The translations under genes and the position numbers were made by a program. From Rhodocyclaceae bacterium (lineage in GTDB: Bacteria > Pseudomonadota > Gammaproteobacteria > Burkholderiales > Rhodocyclaceae), in assembly GCA_008080565.1 (NCBI GenBank), contig VIKE01000052.1, positions 1 to 39,938 on the forward strand: a stretch of 39,938 bases of DNA, in the 5' to 3' direction. This document shows, piece by piece, positions 24,179 through 32,226 of the stretch (the stretch's first letter is position 1; each line of letters opens with the position of its first letter). The notes beneath the pieces were generated by a model. It saw only the letters and a list, made by a program, of their open reading frames with translations. It was not told the origin of the DNA and ran no database searches.

Positions 24179-24727
24179 ATGGCCATCAGCTTGAGTTTTC
24201 AGCCTGTCTCGCCCGGTAGCGTGAGCGCGATTTCTCCGTTGGCCGCCCGGCCACTGGCGACGACGGCAACGAGGAACGCGGTTGCCGCCGAGACGCCGTC
24301 CAGCATTGTCAGCCTCTCGCCGCAGGGGCGCCTCCTGGCGGCGACGGCAAGAACCGAAACCGCCCCGCAGACCGCTGCCAGCCTGACCTCTCTGGTCATT
24401 TCAGTGCCTCGACAAGCCAGCGCCCTGGAAACGGACAATCTTGTCGCCCGGCGGGAAGGCTTGGCAGCGCGCCTTTCACTGCAGTTGCTGATAGATAACC
24501 CGGCGCAGCGCGCTATCGCCAACAACCGGTTCAATCCGGTTTACTCGGCACTCCTCGCCGCTGCACGTCAGGCCGATTTCACGACGCGACAACCGCAGGT
24601 CCGGGCGAATGCGATCCCGGTCGAGATTCCCGTCCCGGTTCTGGCGGTTGACCGGGTAGACGCTATCGGTAATCACAATCAGGCCGCCCGTGGATTCGCC
24701 CACTGGCAATCACCGGCGAATCACTGA
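24179..24727 (+). CDS. hypothetical protein, Ala/Ser/Thr-rich
   Basis: I do not recognise this protein. The 182-residue frame encodes a low-complexity N-terminal third rich in Ala, Ser and Thr (IVSLSPQGRLLAATART) and a more ordered centre (LSLQLLIDNPAQRAIANNRF). There is no clear signal peptide, membrane helix or ribosome site. The frame fills the gap between two real genes on the same strand, which favours a real gene, but high-GC shadow frames of this length do occur. Confidence 0.45.
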   Translation: MAISLSFQPVSPGSVSAISPLAARPLATTATRNAVAAETPSSIVSLSPQGRLLAATARTETAPQTAASLTSLVISVPRQASALETDNLVARREGLAARLSLQLLIDNPAQRAIANNRFNPVYSALLAAARQADFTTRQPQVRANAIPVEIPVPVLAVDRVDAIGNHNQAARGFAHWQSPANH

Positions 24728-24784
24728 TGGCGTTGGGCCCGATCGGCTTTATCCAGCGTCACGAGGCGAGCGAGGAGCGATCTC

Positions 24785-25126
24785 ATGGAAACCGTTTGCA
24801 ATTTGAGTGAAAAGAGCTGTGTGCCCTGTGAGGGTGGCACGTCGCCGTTATCCCAGGAAAAAATAGACCGGCTGTTGCCGAGCCTTGATGGCTGGGTGCA
24901 GACGGGTGCTGAGATCAGCAAGACTTTCCAATTTCGCAACTATTACGAAACCATGGCCTTCGTGAATGCAACCGCCTGGATCTCGCATCGCGAAAACCAC
25001 CACCCGGATCTTGAGGTCGGCTACCGGCAGTGCCGGGTGCGCTACACGACACATGCCATCGGCGGTCTGTCGGAGAACGATTTCATCTGTGCCGCCAAGA
25101 TCGAGCGCAACCTGCTAAACGTATAA
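24785..25126 (+). CDS. phhB: pterin-4a-carbinolamine dehydratase
   Basis: The 113-residue protein dehydrates 4a-hydroxytetrahydrobiopterin. It has the full family signature ISHRENHHPDLEVGYRQC followed by THAIGGLSENDF, including the paired histidines of the active site. Members recycle the pterin cofactor of aromatic amino acid hydroxylases or act in pterin metabolism; no hydroxylase gene is in the window. It lies 10 bp before an HD hydrolase on the same strand. Confidence 0.93.
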   Translation: METVCNLSEKSCVPCEGGTSPLSQEKIDRLLPSLDGWVQTGAEISKTFQFRNYYETMAFVNATAWISHRENHHPDLEVGYRQCRVRYTTHAIGGLSENDFICAAKIERNLLNV

Positions 25127-25136
25127 ACTGGCGGCC

Positions 25137-25667
25137 ATGATCGACAGCCCCTACGTTTCGACCTTTCTCGGTCACCGTTTTTTTCTGACCCGACCACATA
25201 TCGACGATGTCGCCATCGAGGACATCGCGCACGGCCTTGCCTACCAGTGCCGCTTCAACGGCCAGACGCGGGAATTCTATTCGGTGGCCCAGCACAGCCT
25301 GATGGTCATGCAACTGGTGCCCGCGCCGTTACGCCTCGCTGCCCTGCTGCATGACGCCGCCGAAGCCTACCTGGGCGACATGGTCAAGCCGCTGAAAAAC
25401 CTGTTTCCGGAATTCAGTGCGATCGAAGGCCGCGTCATGCAGATCATCGGCGAGCGTTTCGCTGTCGATCTTGAACACCTGGACCCGGCGATCAAGGCCG
25501 CCGACCTGGTTGCCCTGGCCACCGAAAAGCGCGACCTCATGCCGCACTCGACCGAAGCCTGGGCCAATCTCCGCGACATCCGCCCTCTGCCCAAAAGCAT
25601 CCGGCCGCTCATGCCGGTGGATGCCAAGTCGGCTTTTCTCGACAGCTTTCGCCTGCTCCACGCCTGA
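25137..25667 (+). CDS. HD-domain phosphohydrolase
   Basis: The 176-residue protein has an HD metal-binding set: His in SVAQHSLMV, the HD pair in ALLHDAAEAYLGDM and a late Asp in AADLVALATEKRDL. It resembles the YfbR-type 5'-nucleotidase/phosphohydrolase group; the substrate is not known. It is probably cotranscribed with the pterin dehydratase. The restored stop of the convergent Yip1-like gene lies 7 bp beyond its own stop. Confidence 0.85.
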   Translation: MIDSPYVSTFLGHRFFLTRPHIDDVAIEDIAHGLAYQCRFNGQTREFYSVAQHSLMVMQLVPAPLRLAALLHDAAEAYLGDMVKPLKNLFPEFSAIEGRVMQIIGERFAVDLEHLDPAIKAADLVALATEKRDLMPHSTEAWANLRDIRPLPKSIRPLMPVDAKSAFLDSFRLLHA

Positions 25668-25674
25668 AGCGGGT

Positions 25675-26291
25675 TCAGAACATTGCGGCAATCCCTTGCA
25701 GCACGCTGAGCAGGGCGGCCGAAGGGCGGCCGAGATGATCATCAGGGCGAACCAGGCCAGGACACCGACCGCCGTCACCAGATTGGAGATGTAATGCGCC
25801 TTGCGCGCGTCGTTGACCTTGAGCATTGGCCGTACGCCATGGCGGATCAGCGCCGCCGACGCCAGCCAGGCCGCCGCCACGATCAACAGATTCACCGTCA
25901 GGCTGGGCACCAATAGGGCCAGCGACGACAGCCATAGCGGCACCGGCGCAATGGCCGCCAGCGTGTAGGCATTGTCGTAACCGGGATCGTGATCCTGGCC
26001 GATGGCCATGCGCTGGATCAGCATGGCCATGAAGGAAACCATGGCCACTTGCACGGCGAACAGGACGATGCCGCTGACCAGCAACTCGCCACCGGTCATT
26101 GCCGGCATGGAAAGCGGAAAAACCGCGCCGGGATAAACCCGTTCAGCAAAGGCGACCATCGCGGGTGGAATGATCGATAGCGGCATGACCACACCGAACA
26201 GCAACGAGCGGGCCTGTGGGTGGCTACGTTCAATATCGGACCAGCCTTCGGTTTCCGATATCAGCATTGCCGGAAAATGAGTCAGGGACAT
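25675..26291 (-). pseudogene. Yip1-family membrane protein, frameshifted by an 11-bp duplication
   Basis: The frame starts at 26291 behind a perfect AGGAGG and encodes a Yip1-type membrane protein with about five helices (LFGVVMPLSIIPPAMVAF, VLFAVQVAMVSFMAM, LVTAVGVLAWFALMII). Near residue 185 an exact tandem copy of 11 bp (25712-25733) shifts the frame. As sequenced, translation continues to 25329, antisense across most of the HD gene. Removing one copy restores IISAALLSVLQGIAAMF and a stop at 25675, neatly beside the convergent gene. The membrane core is intact, so the shifted protein could still be made. Confidence 0.8.
25712..25733 (+). repeat. 11-bp perfect tandem duplication
   Basis: AGGGCGGCCGA occurs twice in direct succession. 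It lies at the C-terminal end of the Yip1-like gene and accounts exactly for the frame change there. Confidence 0.9.
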
Positions 26292-26418
26292 GATGAACCT
26301 CCTTGTCACCGCCAAAAGTGCCGGATGCCGGATGCAGCAACGGCAGGAGCGGGACAGTATTTAGAGAATCGTTGAGCCCTCGCGGTTCCACCTTTTCCTG
26401 CCCTTTTGCTGCCCATTT

Positions 26419-26455
26419 CCACGGTCAACCCGAAAAATCGGCGAAAATTGAAATC
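26419..26455 (+). repeat. dispersed 37-bp repeat, copy 5 (upstream of rluE)
   Basis: CCACGGTCAACCCGAAA is followed by AATCGGCGAAAATTGAAATCC. One core mismatch. It lies 28 bp upstream of the chosen rluE start. Confidence 0.7.
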
Positions 26456-26482
26456 CTGCCCAGCCCGCGAAATCATCCTGTC

Positions 26483-27058
26483 GTGTCCTCCCTCGTGTTT
26501 TTCAACAAGCCTTACGGCGTTCTCAGCCAGTTCACCCCGGAAGGCAAGTGGCGGGCGCTTGACGAGTTCATTCCGGTCAAGGGTGTGTACGTCGCCGGCC
26601 GGCTCGATGCCGACAGCGAAGGCTTGCTCATCCTGACCGACGACGGCAAGTTGCAGGCCAAGATCGCCGACCCCAAACACAAGCTGGAAAAAACCTACTG
26701 GGCGCAGGTCGAAGGCGCGCCGGACGAAGCGGCGCTCGACAAACTGCGCGCCGGCATCGCGCTCGCCGATTTCACCGCCAAGCCGGCCAAGGTACGGCTG
26801 ATCGCCGAGCCGGCCGGTCTCTGGCTGCGCGAGCCGCCAATTCGCTATCGTGCCGCGATCCCGACTGCGTGGCTGGAAATCCGCATTTCGGAGGGCAAGA
26901 ACCGCCAGGTTCGGCGCATGACCGCGGCCATCGGTTATCCTACGCTCCGTCTGATCAGGGCTGCCATCGGGGCGGCGACGCTGGACGGTCTGGCCCTTGG
27001 TGAATGGCGAAAGATCGACGGCAGTTACCAGGATTTGCAAGGAAAATTCAATGAATAA
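26483..27058 (+). CDS. rluE: 23S rRNA pseudouridine synthase RluE-like
   Basis: The product is about 191 residues. The RsuA/RluE-type catalytic motif GRLDADSEGLLILTDDG contains the essential Asp. FFNKPYGVLSQFT, PIRYRAAIPTAWLEI and EGKNRQVRRMTAAIGYPTLR match RluE, which modifies U2457 of 23S rRNA. There is no S4 domain, as expected. I chose the GTG at 26483 because the family begins just before VFFNKPYGV; the frame is open to 26303 but passes through the dispersed repeat without homology. The stop overlaps the DUF192 gene start. Confidence 0.87.
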   Translation: MSSLVFFNKPYGVLSQFTPEGKWRALDEFIPVKGVYVAGRLDADSEGLLILTDDGKLQAKIADPKHKLEKTYWAQVEGAPDEAALDKLRAGIALADFTAKPAKVRLIAEPAGLWLREPPIRYRAAIPTAWLEIRISEGKNRQVRRMTAAIGYPTLRLIRAAIGAATLDGLALGEWRKIDGSYQDLQGKFNE

Positions 27059-27494
27059 GACACTCGTCGGCCTGCTCGCCGGCCTGACCATCAGTGCTTC
27101 GACCTGGGCGCAGGGTGCCATGCCGCTTATGGAACTGAGCGCCGGCTTTCACCGCATCGAAGCCGAAGTCGCGGCCAACGACCAGAACCGCCAGGTCGGC
27201 TTGATGAACCGCAAGGCCATGCCGGTCCAGCGCGGCATGCTCTTCGTCTTCACCCAGGAAAACACCCACTGCATGTGGATGCGCAACACGCTGTTGCCGC
27301 TCTCTGTCGCCTTCATCGATGGCGAAGGCAAGATCATCAACATCGAAGACATGCAGCCGCAGACCGAAGACAACCACTGCGCCCGCCGCCCGGCCCGCTA
27401 CGCCCTGGAAATGAACCTCGGCTGGTTCGCCCAGCGCGGCATCAAGCCCGGCGTCAAACTCGGCGGTCTCGACAAGGCGCCGCGTCCCCAGTAA
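27051..27494 (+). CDS. DUF192 family exported protein
   Basis: The 147-residue protein has a signal peptide (TLVGLLAGLTISASTWAQG) and a DUF192 domain (VGLMNRKAMPVQRGMLFVF, CMWMRNTLLPLSVAFID, ARYALEMNLGWFAQRGIKPG). DUF192 proteins are periplasmic or cytoplasmic with unknown function. AAGGAAA lies upstream of the ATG. It overlaps rluE by 8 bp and ubiC by 1 bp (TAATG), so the three are probably one transcript. Confidence 0.9.
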   Translation: MNKTLVGLLAGLTISASTWAQGAMPLMELSAGFHRIEAEVAANDQNRQVGLMNRKAMPVQRGMLFVFTQENTHCMWMRNTLLPLSVAFIDGEGKIINIEDMQPQTEDNHCARRPARYALEMNLGWFAQRGIKPGVKLGGLDKAPRPQ

Positions 27495-28027
27495 TGCCTC
27501 CGAACAAATGGCGCGTCCGCCCGACCGGAGGCCCGCTCGATGCCGACCTGGCCTCCTGGCTGACTGAACCAGGCTCGTTGACGGCGCGTTGCTTGCGCAA
27601 CTGTCGCCAGTTTCGCGTCCGCCTGCTGCGTTATGAAAAAGGCCGGGCGCTGGCCGATGAAGGCCTGCGCCTCAAGCCATCGCGAGCCCCGGCCTGGATT
27701 CGTGAAGTGGCTCTCGAATGCGACGGCGTGCCGGTCATTTTTGCCCACACCACGCTGTCTACCGCCAGCCACGGCCGCCTGAGTCGCTGGCTGGCACGCC
27801 TCGGCAGCAACTCGCTCGGTTCGCTGCTGTTCACTCACCCCGGCTTTCAGCGCGGCGCCATCGAGTTTCGCCGGCTCGACCGGCGCCACCCGCTTTACCA
27901 GCGTGCCGCCGCCCTCGGTGCAACCGGCGACACGCTGTGGGCCCGCCGTTCGCTGCATCGCCTCGGGGTGCAACAGGTTCTGGTCACTGAAGTGTTTCTG
28001 CCGGCAGTGGCGAGTCTCCGTTGCTGA
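27494..28027 (+). CDS. ubiC: chorismate--pyruvate lyase
   Basis: UbiC converts chorismate to 4-hydroxybenzoate and pyruvate, the first committed step of ubiquinone synthesis. The 177-residue protein shows the family segments SLTARCLRNC, WIREVALECDGVPVIFAHTTL (active-site Arg), LGSLLFTHPG, and RRSLHRLGVQQVLVTEVFLP with the essential Glu. The start overlaps the previous stop (TAATG). No ubiA follows, so the usual ubiCA pair is separated here. Confidence 0.92.
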   Translation: MPPNKWRVRPTGGPLDADLASWLTEPGSLTARCLRNCRQFRVRLLRYEKGRALADEGLRLKPSRAPAWIREVALECDGVPVIFAHTTLSTASHGRLSRWLARLGSNSLGSLLFTHPGFQRGAIEFRRLDRRHPLYQRAAALGATGDTLWARRSLHRLGVQQVLVTEVFLPAVASLRC

Positions 28028-28088
28028 GTGTCGATGCTCGTCGCCCGGCGAATTTTCCGGCAATTGGCGATGAAACCCGCGCCAGACC

Positions 28089-28094
28089 TATAAT
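28089..28094 (+). promoter_or_regulatory. -10 box TATAAT close to the peroxidase start
   Basis: This is a perfect TATAAT only 4 bp before the first ATG of the next gene. A transcript would begin at about 28100, at the tandem ATGATG. The mRNA would then be leaderless, starting at the second ATG (28101). The -35 region is poor. Confidence 0.4.
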
Positions 28095-28097
28095 TAA

Positions 28098-29126
28098 ATG
28101 ATGAGTTTCCGATCATTTCAGGCAGTTATGCTTGCGGTCTTGGCACTTGCAGCCTCTTTCGGGTGCATGCGCGAAGAAACCACTTCGGGCCAGCCGGTGG
28201 CAAGGCCGGGCCAGCCGTCGCTGCAGGGGACGCTGTCAGGCTCGGGGGCGATGCTGGCGTTGCCTCCCGTTCCCGACTTGCCCGCCGACAAGGTTGCGCT
28301 CGGCAAACGTCTTTTCTTCGACACCCGCCTCTCCCATGACGACACGGTCGCCTGCGCCACCTGCCACCGGCTTGAGAGCGGCGGCAGTGATCGCCTGCCC
28401 GTTTCCGTCGGCATCGAAGGCCGGAAAGGTGGCGTCAATGCGCCGACAGTGTTCAACAGCAGCCTGAATTTCGTCCAGTTCTGGGACGGCCGGGCTGCCA
28501 GCCTCGAAGAGCAGGCCGCCGGGCCGGTACACAATCCGCTTGAAATGGCCTCCAGCTGGGCCGAGGTCATCCCCAAACTAAGCCGTGACGACAGTTATCG
28601 TCAGGAATTCAAGCGAATCTACCCGCAGGGCATGACCGGCGAAACCATTGTCGACGCCATCGCCACCTTCGAGCGCACACTGCTCACCCCGAACAGCCCT
28701 TTCGACCGCTACCTGTCCGGCGACAAGGAGGCGCTCACCCCGCTCGAGCGCTCCGGCTACCAGCGCTTTCTCGATTACGGCTGTGCCAGCTGCCATCAGG
28801 GCGCCGGCTTGGGGGGCAACATGTTCCAGCGCTTTGGCATCATGGACAGTTACCTCAAGGATAGTGCCGGCCGCCAGGCCGACTTCGGCCGCTTCAACGT
28901 CTCCGGACTCGACGAGGACAAAAACGTTTTCAAGGTGCCCAGCCTGCGCAATGTTGCCGTGACGCCGCCTTACCTCCATGACGGCTCGGCCGAGTCGCTC
29001 GATCAGGCGGTGATCATCATGGGGCGCTACCAGCTGGGTCGGGAATTTTCCGGCGAGGACGTCAATGCACTGGTTGCCTTCCTGCGCACCCTGACCGGCG
29101 AATGGGAAGGGAAACGGCTGGAATGA
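28098..29126 (+). CDS. dihaem cytochrome c peroxidase family protein
   Basis: The product is about 342 residues, with a lipoprotein-like signal (LALAASFGCMREE) and two haem motifs, CATCH (N-terminal) and CASCH (C-terminal), in the bacterial CcpA/MauG fold. LGKRLFFDTRLSHDDTVACA and VPSLRNVAVTPPYLHDGS are typical. Such enzymes reduce hydrogen peroxide in the periplasm; the MauG branch oxidises proteins instead, and I cannot separate the two here. The stop overlaps the start of the GGDEF-EAL gene as ATGA, which suggests a shared signalling role. The start may be the second ATG at 28101. Confidence 0.9.
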   Translation: MMSFRSFQAVMLAVLALAASFGCMREETTSGQPVARPGQPSLQGTLSGSGAMLALPPVPDLPADKVALGKRLFFDTRLSHDDTVACATCHRLESGGSDRLPVSVGIEGRKGGVNAPTVFNSSLNFVQFWDGRAASLEEQAAGPVHNPLEMASSWAEVIPKLSRDDSYRQEFKRIYPQGMTGETIVDAIATFERTLLTPNSPFDRYLSGDKEALTPLERSGYQRFLDYGCASCHQGAGLGGNMFQRFGIMDSYLKDSAGRQADFGRFNVSGLDEDKNVFKVPSLRNVAVTPPYLHDGSAESLDQAVIIMGRYQLGREFSGEDVNALVAFLRTLTGEWEGKRLE

Positions 29127-32122
29127 GCCTGTCCAAACCGGTGTTCGGCGTACCGCCAAGTCAGTTCCGGCTGGCCCTTGCCCTGTCAGTCGGCCTCTTC
29201 GTTTCGGCACTGACCTGGCTGTTTTTGCTGGCCGAGAAGGTTTCGCCTGAAGCCCACTTCGCCTACACCCAGAAGCTGCGCGACCTCGGCGAACTCGATG
29301 CGCGTGTCGATGGTCAGATCCTGGCCAATCGCCTCGAGCAGGTCCGGAATTTCGACGCGATCACCCATTACATGAACCGGGTCGAGCTTCTTGCCAAGGA
29401 AGTCAGCGCCCCCCCGACTTTCCTCGCCACTGACGATCGCGCTGCGGTTGCCGCCACCGCCGGCGAGTTGATCGCGGCAATCGCCCGCAAATCAGGGCTG
29501 GTCGACCAGTTCAAGCGCGACAACGCCATTTTGCGCAATTCGATGGCGTTTTTTCCGATTGCGACCTCTGCCTTTCTCGATACCCAGCTCTTGTCTACGC
29601 AACCGGGCAGCCTGCGTGATCCGGCCGGGAAATATACGCGTGAGGTATTGGCTTTCGCCCATACCCCGACGCCGGAAGGGAGCGAACGAGTCGCCGCTGC
29701 GCGCGACGAACTGGCTGGCGTTGCCCTGGGAGCGCCGCAGAAACACCTGATCGACAACATCATTCGCCACGGCGACAGCATCGGCAAGCGGCTCGGCGCG
29801 CTCGATGTCCTGATGGCCGAAATTGCCGATTTGCATAGCAATTCATTGCTCGAAAAACTGACGCATGACTACGCCGACGGCCATGCCCGGGCCCACCATG
29901 CAGCCACACGCTACCGCATGGCGCTGTACGCCCTGGCGATATTGCTCACTGCTTTTCTGGCCTTTCTGTTTTTCCGGCTCGATCAGGCTCGCGGCTCGCT
30001 GGCCAAAGCCAATCGTGAACTCGGTGATCGCTACGCCGCGCAGCTTGCCGTCGAGAAGCAGCTGACCTTGCACGCTACGGCATTCCGCAGTGCTCACGAC
30101 GGCATCACGCTGACCGACGCCGCCGGCAATATCCTCGACGTCAACCCGGCTTTTACGCGCATTACCGGCTGGGAGCGCAGCGAAGTCATCGGGCGCAACC
30201 CCCGCGTCCTCAAATCCGGTCGCCACGACCGCGAGTTCTACGAGGCGATGTGGAAGAGCATCAACGAAACCGATAGCTGGCGCGGCGAAATCTGGAATCG
30301 CAACAAATACGGCGAGATCTATCCGGAGCTGCTGTCAATTTCCGCCGTGCGCGAAAGCGATGGAAAACTGACCAACTACGTCGCCGTCTTCTCGGACATC
30401 GGTCGCCTCAAAGCGCAGGAGTCACAGCTGACGCAGATGGCCTATTACGATCCGCTGACCGAGCTGCCAAACCGCACGTTGCTCGCCGACCGCTTGGTTC
30501 AGGGCATTGCCCAGACCCGCCGGACGGCATCGCTGATGGCCATCTGCTATCTCGATCTTGATGGCTTCAAGCCGGTCAACGACACCTGGGGACACGGCGC
30601 CGGCGACATGGTGCTCATCGAAATCGCCAACCGCATGCGCCAGATCATGCGTGGCGGCGATACGGTGGCCCGCCTTGGCGGCGACGAGTTCGTCCTGCTC
30701 CTGCTGGGCTTTGTCAGCGAGGCCGAATGCCACGAAGCAATTCGTCGCCTGCAAGCCCAGATCGCCCTGCCGCTGACCGTTCTGCCGGAGCCTGTCAGCA
30801 TCTCGGCCAGCGTCGGGGTCACGCTCTTCCCGCAAGACGACCAGGATCCGGATACCCTGCTGCGCCATGCCGACCAGGCCATGTACCGGGCCAAGCAGGC
30901 CGGCAAGAACTGCTATCAGATTTTCGATGCCGAACAGGATCGCCATACGCGTAGCCGGCGCGATCATGTGAATCGCATCCGCCAGGCGCTCGACGAGCAC
31001 GAATTCGTCCTCTACTACCAGCCCAAGGTCAACATGCGCCAGGGCAATGTGACCGGCGCCGAGGCCCTGATCCGCTGGAACCACCCGGAGCGCGGCATTC
31101 TGGCGCCGAGCGAATTCCTGCCACTGATCAACGACGACGTGATGGTCAAGCTGATCGGCGACTGGGTCATCGAAGCAGTCCTCGCCCAGATGGAGGTATG
31201 GCGTCAGGAAGGGCTGGCGCTGACGGTCAGTGTCAATGTTGCCAGCAAGCAGCTGCAGGCTCCGGAATTCGTCGAAAAGCTCAAGGCCGCGTTGTTCGTG
31301 CATCCTGATGTGGCCCATCTGCTCGAAATGGAAATCCTCGAAACGGCAGCCCTCGAAGACGTCGCCAAGACCTCGCGGGTCATCGACGAATGCCGTGCCC
31401 TCGGCGTGCGTTTCTCGCTCGACGATTTCGGTACCGGCTATTCCTCGCTGACCTATCTCAAGCGTTTGCCGGCCGAGATCATCAAGATCGACCAGAGCTT
31501 CGTCCGCGAAATTCTCAGCGACTACAACAATCTGGTCATCGTTCAGGGCGTTATCAGCCTGGCCAGCGCCTTCCAGCGGGAGATCATCGCCGAAGGCGTC
31601 GAAACGATCGAACACGGTCGCCTGCTACTTCAGCTCAATTGCGATCACGCCCAGGGCTACGGCATCGCCAAGCCGATGCCGGCCGAAAAGATCGTCGAAT
31701 GGGTACGGGAATGGCAGCCCGACCCGCTGTGGCGCGAGATCAGTGAGCTGTATTGGGACGTTGCCGATTATCCGATGCTGATTGCCGAAATCCAGCTGCG
31801 TAACTGGGTCAGCCAGATCGTCTATGCCACCAACGAGGGGCAGCCGGCGCCGTGCGCGCACCTCGACAACGCGACCCGCTGCGAATTCGGCAAGTGGTAT
31901 TTCGGCGATACCCGTCGCCGCTATGAAATCCACCCGGTGTTTGCCGAAATCGACCGCCCGCACCAACGTATCCACCAAATCGCTGGGCAGATCGACAACT
32001 GCTGGCGTGATGGCAGGATCGAGGCCTCGCGGAGCTACATTCCCGAACTTCTCGCTGCGCGCGACGAGACGTTGGCGCTACTCATGCGATTGCAACGCCT
32101 GGTCGGCGTTCGCCGGAGTTAG
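29123..32122 (+). CDS. membrane GGDEF-EAL protein with DAHL-like sensor, PAS and CZB domains
   Basis: The 999-residue c-di-GMP enzyme has, in order: membrane helix (17-37), helical periplasmic sensor resembling DAHL (about 40-260), second helix (265-285), PAS (about 313-430), GGDEF (about 436-603), EAL (about 615-860) and a chemoreceptor zinc-binding (CZB) domain (about 890-996). RLGGDEF is intact with an I-site RGGD five residues upstream. EAL, DDFGTGYSSL, KIDQSF and AEGVET are intact, so both cyclase and phosphodiesterase activity are possible. In the CZB, the Cys (RCEFGKW) and two His (PHQRIHQ) are present. The first His ligand expected before the W appears to be replaced (IQLRNWV). It is coupled to a haem peroxidase gene. 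Confidence 0.92.
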   Translation: MSLSKPVFGVPPSQFRLALALSVGLFVSALTWLFLLAEKVSPEAHFAYTQKLRDLGELDARVDGQILANRLEQVRNFDAITHYMNRVELLAKEVSAPPTFLATDDRAAVAATAGELIAAIARKSGLVDQFKRDNAILRNSMAFFPIATSAFLDTQLLSTQPGSLRDPAGKYTREVLAFAHTPTPEGSERVAAARDELAGVALGAPQKHLIDNIIRHGDSIGKRLGALDVLMAEIADLHSNSLLEKLTHDYADGHARAHHAATRYRMALYALAILLTAFLAFLFFRLDQARGSLAKANRELGDRYAAQLAVEKQLTLHATAFRSAHDGITLTDAAGNILDVNPAFTRITGWERSEVIGRNPRVLKSGRHDREFYEAMWKSINETDSWRGEIWNRNKYGEIYPELLSISAVRESDGKLTNYVAVFSDIGRLKAQESQLTQMAYYDPLTELPNRTLLADRLVQGIAQTRRTASLMAICYLDLDGFKPVNDTWGHGAGDMVLIEIANRMRQIMRGGDTVARLGGDEFVLLLLGFVSEAECHEAIRRLQAQIALPLTVLPEPVSISASVGVTLFPQDDQDPDTLLRHADQAMYRAKQAGKNCYQIFDAEQDRHTRSRRDHVNRIRQALDEHEFVLYYQPKVNMRQGNVTGAEALIRWNHPERGILAPSEFLPLINDDVMVKLIGDWVIEAVLAQMEVWRQEGLALTVSVNVASKQLQAPEFVEKLKAALFVHPDVAHLLEMEILETAALEDVAKTSRVIDECRALGVRFSLDDFGTGYSSLTYLKRLPAEIIKIDQSFVREILSDYNNLVIVQGVISLASAFQREIIAEGVETIEHGRLLLQLNCDHAQGYGIAKPMPAEKIVEWVREWQPDPLWREISELYWDVADYPMLIAEIQLRNWVSQIVYATNEGQPAPCAHLDNATRCEFGKWYFGDTRRRYEIHPVFAEIDRPHQRIHQIAGQIDNCWRDGRIEASRSYIPELLAARDETLALLMRLQRLVGVRRS

Positions 32123-32124
32123 CG

Positions 32125-32188
32125 TGTGGTCTCCTTCTCCTTGCCGCAAGGGATACCGTCCCTACGGGACATGAAGGGGAGGAGCCAC
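32125..32188. other. structured intergenic element between convergent genes
   Basis: An outer stem (GTGG-CTCC with GGAG-CCAC, one bulge) encloses two hairpins, CCTTG-CCG-CAAGG and GTCCC-TAC-GGGAC. It lies between the stops of the EAL gene and the TPR-S gene, so it may act as a terminator in either direction. No long T-tract is present. Confidence 0.45.
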
Positions 32189-32226
32189 CCGCTGCGACGA
32201 TCACCGTCCGCGCGAGACGCAAAGAC

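Noticed and set aside
30422..31615. 397-codon frame antisense to the GGDEF-EAL gene
   Set aside because: It mirrors the GGDEF and EAL coding region and has no recognisable features.
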